Positions 20,515-30,000 of a stretch of 38,034 nt of DNA are shown here, in pieces. Source of the stretch: a virus; the IMG/VR virus record IMGVR_UViG_3300020436_000029, positions 1 through 38,034 of that record; one strand, 5' to 3'. Each line of letters begins with the position of its first letter. Position 1 is the first letter of the stretch. Under the pieces are notes generated by a model. That model did not search any database and was not told the origin of the DNA. It saw nothing but the letters and a program-made list of their open reading frames with translations. The position numbers were made by a program, and so were the translations under genes.

Positions 20515-21015
20515 ATGGCAACTACAATAGAAAATTTTGATTCAGTTGGTGGTTTTTCTATCGATAAAACTACTGTTGTCGATGAGTTAAGAAACGGAAA
20601 AGATTTTAATACATTTGAACTTAAAAATTCATCGTATTCCGATAGTGCAAGCACCGAGTATATTTTAAGAGGTATCAATACTGCTGTTCTTCAATTAGAT
20701 AATAACGGAACATTAATTAGTATTGGTAACAACACAATTAATTTTATCACAGGAAATATTATCGCTGTTAACCCGCTTGGTCAAGTCTACAATGCAAAAT
20801 TAGAATCAACTTTATTTTGCAATGCCTCTGGAGCAACTTCAGTGTTGTCTACTATGACAACAATTATCAAAGATGATATTCCCGAAGGACAAACTTGGAG
20901 TATTGATCCATTAGGTGGTACAAACAATTTTAGTTACAATACTGTCAGGGCAGGTACAACTAACACAATCAAATGGATTGCACATACTAAAGTTATAAGT
21001 ATCGACTGGGCTTGA
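20515..21015 (+). CDS. Conserved virion-associated protein of unknown function (166 aa)
   Basis: The product starts MATTIENFDSVGGFSIDKTT and continues with DELRNGKDFNTFELKN, a form I recognise as a small protein encoded within the structural region of T4-like cyanophages. It is beta-rich with no Cys pair, signal peptide or membrane segment visible. The ATG lies one base after the stop of the 1436-residue gene, so the two are translated from one message and the products may act together. A late-promoter box begins two bases after its stop, marking the end of this subunit. Likely a small structural or connector protein; no specific function is known to me. Confidence 0.82.
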   Translation: MATTIENFDSVGGFSIDKTTVVDELRNGKDFNTFELKNSSYSDSASTEYILRGINTAVLQLDNNGTLISIGNNTINFITGNIIAVNPLGQVYNAKLESTLFCNASGATSVLSTMTTIIKDDIPEGQTWSIDPLGGTNNFSYNTVRAGTTNTIKWIAHTKVISIDWA

Positions 21016-21016
21016 T

Positions 21017-21024
21017 GCTAAATA
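21017..21024 (+). promoter_or_regulatory. T4-type late promoter box (GCTAAATA) before the giant fibre gene
   Basis: GCTAAATA starts two bases after the preceding stop and 44 bases before the fibre start. It retains the TAAATA core of the T4 late consensus. The leader ends GCGGGAACACCATG, almost the same ending as the gp8 leader. Confidence 0.55.
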
Positions 21025-21060
21025 CAAAGTAGGAAAAAAGTCAAAGTAAGCGGGAACACC

Positions 21061-24000
21061 ATGAGTTTTCAGATTAATTCCGATAAAGAGAAAATTAAAG
21101 GGGGTAAACCCGCTTTTATCGGTGAGAATGAACTTACAATTCGCAGTGGCGCAGGGTCGGATGAACGAGAAGTTCTAAGAACCCAACTAGATGATGCAAC
21201 AAAATTACCCCGTGTCGGTATCAATAGAACGGGAGAAAGAATTAATAATATCGACATCGTTACTAGCGGTACTGGTTATACAACAGTTCCTTCTGTTTCT
21301 GTAGGACCTCCACAATTACCAGGTGGTACACAAGCATTAGCGTCTGCTTTTATTTTTAATGGTAGAGTTGTTAGTATTGCTGTTAATGATCCAGGTAGTG
21401 GATATAGTTCAGCACCAGATGTTGTAATTACAGGTGGTAATGGTAGCGGTGCTGAAGGAACTGCAGTTCTTGATACTGTTGACTTTGAACTTGATATTAA
21501 TGGTGCTATCAGAACTTCTACATCTATCATTTCTGATACTGCAAGAATTTTAAATCTGGACATTGATAACTTTGTTACTCCAGATGCAAACTTTAGAGGT
21601 CCTAACCTTAAAACTTACGTAAACAACACTGGTACTCAGTGGTCTGGTAATGTTATTTTACAGGAAAATAGTTATAGATATTTTGGTAATAATGTTTATC
21701 AAGCATTAAACAGTGGACAAACTGGTTCATCTGCTCCAGAACATCTAGATGGTGTTGAATTGAATGGTGAAGTACAATTCAAACATATTGGTTTTAGAGT
21801 AGAAGATCCAAATTCATTTAAATATAATGAGACTGGAGAATCAGGTATATTTCCAAGATCTATCACACCTCTACTAGGTGACAGATCAGACAAGATTGCA
21901 ACTACAGAATACGTCCTTAACCTAGCAACAAACGACGTTGGTGGAAGAGTTTATGTTTCATCTCAAATTGGTTCTGACTTAAACGATGGTCGTTCTGCTG
22001 TAAACCCAGTAAGAACAATCAAGAGAGCTGCACAGTTAGCATGGGCAACACCTGGCGTTAAAGAAACACTTATTGTATCTGGTGGTGACTACGTAGAAGA
22101 TAACCCAATATCACTACCTCCTGATGCATCAGTTGTTGGAGATAACCTTCGTTTGGTAATTATCAGACCTAACAATCCTGGTAAACACATCTTTAAATTT
22201 GGTGATAAAAACTACGTTACTGGTGTTACTTACAGAGATAAAATTGATTCCAATGGAGACGCAGTTTCTACTTGGGATTTTGCTATGGTCTTTGATGACA
22301 AACAGCAAATTCAAGTTGATATTGATGCTAATGGTGATGCTGGAACTGTTTTTGATATTGGTCATCAGATTTTCGGACCTGAAAGATTTCGTGTTACATT
22401 TTCACAGAACACAGGTTTATCACAACTCGTTAGTGGTTTAACAGTTGTTGGTGTTAACACTGGTGCTAGAGCAGGTGTTCTTGATGTTGTTTTTGATGAG
22501 ACTACAGGTGCTAGTGCACATATTAATGGTACTCTTGACGTTAACTTACTAAGTGGTTCTTTTGTTGCTGGTGAGCAATTTAGATATATTACATCTGCCT
22601 CTAGAGGATCTGAAATTACAGGTAATCTTGGAGTTGGTGGAGTTATTACTGGATCTCCAACAGTTAATACTATTAGGGTACAACAAAGTCCTTTAACTGA
22701 AATTCCACCAGGCACAAAAATTGAAATTGGAACCGTAGCTGGTGTTTCTTTCGGTTTTTATGAAGTTGCTTCTATCAATAGCGACAACTCTCCTACTTAT
22801 TGGGAAGTATTACTCGTACCAATTTTAAACAGTCAAGATATTCCTGAGGATGGAGTAAATGATCCATATAAGATTTACTCAGCATCTGTTACTGAATTTA
22901 CATTTGATAGTAACGACCTTCAGTCAATTAGAGCAGAGGGTGAAGTTGTATCTGTTGATGAAGATACTACAACTACTGTACCTATTGTAAGAATTGATTT
23001 TTCTCAACAAGGTCAAGCAGCAATTGCCACAGGTGGTTTCCAAAATGCACAATTTGGTAACGCAGAAGATTTAGGTGGTGTTGTATTCTATACTAATGAA
23101 CTGGTTGGTAGAAGTAATATTCATAATTTTAAAGAAGGACAAGAAATTATAATTGAGGGTCTTTCTACTACATCTCCTGACCTATCATTCTTGATGGGTA
23201 AACAAAGAATTTATAAAGTTTTAGAAGATGCAGATGGTCGTTCTAGAAGATTTGTTATTCCAAAGAAAGCAGCTTCTTTAACTAATGCAAATTATGATCC
23301 TGGTCAATTTGCTGTAGCAAGATCTAGTACTAAGACTGTTACATTATCATTACTTAACTCTCCAAATAAATTTCCTTTATCTTCACCTGTTGATAGAAGA
23401 TATCAGGATGCTTGTACATTTATAAGAAACAACAGAGAATTTATTGCAGATGAAGTTGTTGGAATTATCAATACACAATTTGCTAAGTATTACTATTCTA
23501 TTTTTGAATTAGATAGTTCAGCAAGAACTTTTAAAATATATCTTGGTACATCTAGTTTTGGACACACATACGTAAGTGGTGGTGTTGTTACTTTTGGTGG
23601 AAACACATATAATGTCACAGGTTTTGATTATGATAATACTGTAACAGGATTAGCAACTGTTACTACTGATGTTGCAGTTCCTGCTGTTGAAGATGAAATT
23701 GTAAAATTAGAAAATATTACAGTCAGTTGTGCTAATGGTAATAAGATATATCCTAGTTTTAGTATTCCAGTAGATGATGATCAGTGTCGTCAGGATATTG
23801 TACATTTCTTAAATGCATTATGTCGTGACCTTGAATTTGGTTCTAACCATAATATTATCGAAGGTGCAGAGAAATATATTGTTGGAGCAAAAATTGGATT
23901 AGTTGAAAATGAAATTATTCAAACTGTTCGTGCAATAGAATACGCTAGAGAATTAGCAATCTTTGCAATGTGTAACTGGAGAACAGGTAAAAGAATTCCT

Positions 24001-27000
24001 AGTGAACCAATTTACACACCTAAGCATTCTAGTATAACAAGGTATTTTGATGATAGTGTAATTACTTCAACTGCTCCAGATCCACAAACTGGTGTTGCTT
24101 GTGCAAACGTAGAAAGTGCGATCAATACATTATCGTATCTATTTGTAGATGTCTTAGCAAATAATACATCTGGTACATATCTAGACGCTGCATATTTAAT
24201 TGCAAGAAACAAAGATCTTATTGCTGATCAAGCATACAAAGACACTCAAGCAGCGTATCCTAATTTAGGACATAACAATATAGATGAAAGAAAATGTCGT
24301 AGAGATATTGGTTTAGTTCTTAAAGGTTTGGTAAGAGACTTATCACTTGGTGGTAACTCTGGTATTATAGAAAAAGCAGAATCATACTTTAGTGGTTCTG
24401 CATTAACTGGTGTTCAAACTGATGAGATTGGTGCTGTAAGATTTGCATTTAAACAAGCTGCACGTTATGCGACTGCTGCAATGCGTAACTGGACAACAGG
24501 TAACTACGTTGGAGTTACTCCAAGCACTGCAACATACGACGCTACTAATGGTAATTTAACTGTAACAATTCCAACTCCAACTCAAGGAGTACCTACAACA
24601 ACTGACAGAATTGCATTTGTAGAAGATGCCTTGAATTGGTCTTGTACTTACAATGGTACACCTGGCGAACATGCAGGTCCTTCAAGAACTGATCCTACTT
24701 TAGGAAAGAGTTTTACAATTACAAATGTATCTACCTCTGGTGGTAGTTCAGTAATTAGTTGTAACGTTGGAGATGCTGGTGCTGGTGCATCTTCTCCACA
24801 TACATTTGTAAGTGCTATAACAAATGGAACTATCATTGTTTATGATACTGTTGATGTATCATCAGATATTCCTAAATTTGAAGATTGGACAATCTTAATA
24901 GATCCTGGTGCTGCTCCATTACAATTACTTACTCCAACTACTGCAACATATGATCCTGCAAATGGTGATTTTACAATCACTACTGCAACTGCTCATGGAT
25001 TGTCTACAAACGAAGGACTTAGACTTGCACCAGAATCATTTGTGTTCACCTGTGCTATGGATAACAACAGGTCTGAGCATTACTTACCTGCAGTCAATCA
25101 ACCAGCATATGGTAACACTCTAGCAATTACTGGAGTTACTTCAAATACTATTACAGTTGACGTAGGAGCATCTGCTGCTGATCAACAATTTACACCAACT
25201 GATGCATCATATGATCCTGCTACTGGTTTATTAGATCTTACTATTGGCACACACAACCTAGGTATTGGTGAAGGTGTTATATTAGACAATGGCGCAGTCA
25301 GTTTCAAATGCGCGATGGATAACTTTGATTCTATCAAATCATATCCTCGTTCAAGTGGTGATCCATACGCTGGTAGATCTATGCCAATCGTATCATATAC
25401 CGATACGACAATTACCATCAACGTTGGTGCATCACCTGCTAACAAATATTTCCAACCAACAGCTGCTAATTATAATCATTTAAATGGAGATCTAAGATTA
25501 TCAATCGGACAACATGGTTTACGTGCTGGAGGAAACATTGTACTTGAAAACAATAGTTTAACATTTACTTGTGATATGGATGGTAATGCTACAGAGCATT
25601 CTTATCCTAGACCTACAGATCCATATGCTGGTAAATCAATTCTAATTGATAATGTAGTATATTCAAGTCATACTCCATCTAATGTAGATTATGATCCTGA
25701 GGTAGGTGAACTTACATTTACTTTAACAGGTCATGGATGGGAGACTGGTGATTACATACAACTTGCTGATAACGCTTTAACATTCACTTGTGATCTAGAT
25801 GGTAACGCTACTAATCACACATATCCTCGTGATTATGACTATCTTAGTGATAGATGGTCTGCTATCACCAAAATAGATAACGACACATTTAAAATTACTA
25901 ATCTTCCATCTACTAGAGGTGGTAATACTCCACATACATTTGTTTCTGCAGCTGCAGGATCATTGAGACGTCAGACTGGAGATATTGATATTAATGTTGG
26001 TACTCCTGGCACTAATAATCAATATCAACCTAGTAATGCTGTTTATGATCCATCATCTGGAGATCTAAGTCTAACACTTCCTTCTGCTTTTGTTTCAAGT
26101 CTAAGTGTTGGAGAGAGTATTGTTATAGAAAATGATTCATTGACATTCACTTGTACAATGGATGGAAATACTTCTCAGAAGACATATCCTCGTTCTGGTA
26201 TTGACCCATCTTCTGACAGATCAATTCCTATTACTGCAATAAATTCAAATGTAATTACAGTTAATGTAGGTGCTGCGGGTGCAGATAAATTATTCACTGC
26301 TACAACTGGTACAACATATAATCCTAATACTGGAGATTTAGTTCTTTCAATTGGTCAACATGGTATTGGCGTAGGAAGAAATATTGTATTAGAAGATGGT
26401 GCTGTTACCTTTACATGTGATGAAGATAATAATCAAACAACACATCCATATCCAAGATCAACTGACCCTGCATCTGGAACATCTCTAGCGGTAACTGCTG
26501 TTGGAGCAACACAACATACTGCAACTAACGCAGTATATAATTCTTCTACAGGTGTAATTGAAATTACAATAGGTGGACATGGTTTTGAAAATGGTGACTA
26601 TATTAAGATTGATGATAACGCCCTCACATTTACTTGTGCTTTAGATGGTAATGCAACACAACATACTTATCCTCGTCCTAGTTTTGATCCACCATCTGGT
26701 CGTTGGTTACAAATTTCTAACAAACAATTAAACACATTTGAAATAAACGTTGGATCTTCTTCTTACACTGGTGCTCACACTTTTGTAAGTGCAGCTGCAA
26801 ACGGTATTTCTCATCAGACAGGAACACTAACCGTCAATGTAGGTACATCATCTAACACAACCACACATACATTTACAACTGGTCTTACAAATGGAGTTAA
26901 GTATCTACCTCAATCTACTCATACATTTGTAAGTGCAAGTGCCACTGCTATAAAACACTTTCCACTAGTACCTCACACATTCAAGAGAGCGACTGCTCAA

Positions 27001-30000
27001 GCGGTACAATACTTACCACAGTCTACTCACGTATATCACGGATCAGCAACAAACTCAGTTAAGCATCTTCCACAAGCTGGACATACATTCAAACGTGTTG
27101 ACACCAACGCAGTTGCAGTATATGCATCAACTGGTGGTGCTCCTGCTTGTGCAAACGTTGCCTCTACCATTGATACAGAAATGGATCTATTTGATAGTAT
27201 CCTTCTGTACGCTACAGATACAACGAATGGTACAGAACCAGGATCTGTAACACCTAACTATGGTACTTTATTTGATACTACAACAATCAGAACATATCCT
27301 GATAGTTTTATTACAGATAAAAACTTCCAAAGAGTTGCAGTTAAAGGTGACTTTGATGAGTTCCCAATTATTGAAGCATCTCCATATACACAGAACGCAT
27401 CTGTTATCTCCTTCTTGGGAGGTGGCGGTGCACTGGTTGATGGATCTAAAGTTAAACAACCAAACTGCCCATTTCCTGGTCTTGAATTAGACGGATCTGC
27501 ATCCTTCCCTAACCAAGGTAAGTCGATGGTTGCTGCTGCATTCACGATCGTTTCCTTTGGTGGTACAGCATATAAAGTTATCAATGATGGTTATACACAG
27601 TTAGTTTCTGTGTTTGTTATTTTCTGTGCTGATGGTGTTTTCTGTGAAAGTGGTGGTTATGCATCTATTACTAACTCTGCTACAAACTTTGGACAGTTTG
27701 CTTTAAGAGCAAATGGATATAGAGCAGAATGCTATTCATTTGACGTAGCAACTATTACAAATGTTTCTTCTACTCCAACTGGTAGAACTATTCTAACAGT
27801 TAGTGGTCTTGGTAGAGAACCTATTGAGCATTACATCGCTAAAATTGATGGATATAGAAATACAAATGAGGATATTGAATATTTTGTTGATGCTATTACT
27901 GGAGTTACTGTAGGTCCTCCATTTGCTGCACAACTTACATTTGATAATGGTACTGGAGATCCTATGGATCTAACTGATACTGCTACTAACTCAGCGGTTT
28001 CTACGTCAGTTTTACAAGGTAAGACAATTAAGTTACATAGACCATCTATTGTTAACTCCTCATCACACACTTGGGAATTTGCTGGATCAGGTACTAACTA
28101 TCTTGCACTACCAGAAAACGGTGGTACTAAAGTTGAAGCAAACGAGCAAGTATCTGAACTATATGGTCGTGTATATGTCTCTGGTACTGACGAACTTGGT
28201 GACTTTAAAGTTGGTACATTTGCTAAGATTGAAAACAGAACTGGTGCGATTACCTTTACTGGTACGGTTACAATTTCTGAAGTTGAATTCTTGAAGTTGA
28301 AAGGTGGTGACGTTGTTGTTACTGGTTTCGATGCATCTAACACATTAGGTGGTGCTAATGCTTCTGATAGTAAGATACCAACTCAGAAAGCGGTAAAAGA
28401 CTTTATCACTAATAACTTAGGTCCTTACATTAACAAACCATACTCTACTAACGCTGTTCCTAGAGCACTGGTTGAACTTACAGATAGTGGTAAGATTTCT
28501 CTTGATCAAATCCCTGCCTTACGTCCTTTCCAAGTCTTTACTGTTGCTAACGCTCAAGAAAGAACTCAGTTAGAAGGAGCACTTGCTGGTGACATCGCAA
28601 TCCAACAGGATATCCAATCATCCTTTATTTTAAACAATGATTTAGATAGTTTGTTTATTGGATTTACTCCTGATCCAACATTACAGTTTACTACTAATGA
28701 CATCTTTACTGGTAGTATTTCTGGTGGTAGAATTCAAGCAACTGAATATAGAACAGGTGTTGTTTATCAACTTAATATTACTGACGGTGGTTCTGGATAT
28801 ACTTCACCACCAACTGTAGCTTTCTCTGGTGGATCACCTGGTTTAGGTGCTGTAGCAGCTGCTGCAGAATGTACTATTGCTAATGGAGAAGTTGTTACTG
28901 TAACACTAATTAACTTCAACGGATTTAAAGGTGGTAAAGGATATACCTCTGCTCCTACTATAACATTTGCTGCACCTGCTGGATCTGGTACACAAGCATC
29001 AGGTAATGCTTTAATTGAGAGTAGATTGTATGGTGACATTGTTAACAATATTGCGATTGAAGACACTGACACTATTGAAAGTAGTGACGTTCCTTCAGAA
29101 ACAGTTAATATTAATCGTATTGTTAATACATCTGCTAAAGACAGTAATAACTGGGTATCTCTATCTTCTAATCAGATTGCTGCAACTGATATTACATCAG
29201 GTACTATCAACACAGACAGACTTGCAAGTAGCGGTGCTGCAAACTCCTTCACCTTCTTAAGAGGTGATAGTTCATTCGCACTTGCAGTTCAATCAATTAA
29301 GGGTTCTGAAATTAGATACTTTGCTCAACTTTATAGTTCTGCAAGTGCTGGTTCTTCTCAGTTAGTATTCACCACAAACTCTGATGTATTAGTTGGACAT
29401 GAAGTTAAGAATACTGTTACTGGTATTCAATCAAATACAAACATCACAGGTGTTACAACTGTTGGTGGTTTAACTACTATTGCTCTTAACAACCCTCTAA
29501 CCAATACAATTCCAACTGGAACAATTATTGAGTTTGAGCGTGGCGAATCTCCAATGGTCTTTGAGTCATCCTTTACTCAAGGTAACTTTGTTGATGATGT
29601 TATTGTTTCAGTTGGAGGTTCTGGATTTACTAATGGACAATACTTTGATGTATCTCTAAGTGGTGGATCTGGTACTGGACTAAAAGCAAACATTATTGTT
29701 TCTGGTAATGCAGTTACTGACATTACCGTTACTGATGGTGGTAGTGGATACAGTGCAGATTTCTCAATTACGGTTGCACCTGGCGAAATTGGTGGTGGTT
29801 CTGGTCTTGTATTAGAAGCAAAAGTTTCTACAGTTAACAGACAATATGCAAACGTTTCTCTTGACGTTCAAAGAGCATCTGATTTAACCATTTCTGCTGA
29901 TGATTACGGTACAATTGGTGTTGCGAGATTTAAGAAATCACAGTTTAATATTGGTCAAGAAGGAAACGGATCTGTTGAACTTAAGACTGGTGCCGATAGT

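Noticed and set aside
22000-22230. Pectate lyase or other polysaccharide-degrading enzyme in the giant fibre
   Set aside because: Only the beta-helix style is visible; I see no catalytic Asp/Arg or Glu arrangement that I could defend.
26866-27135. CRISPR-like array, because of regular 54-base units
   Set aside because: The units are not identical in DNA, have no spacers, and are in frame within a single protein.
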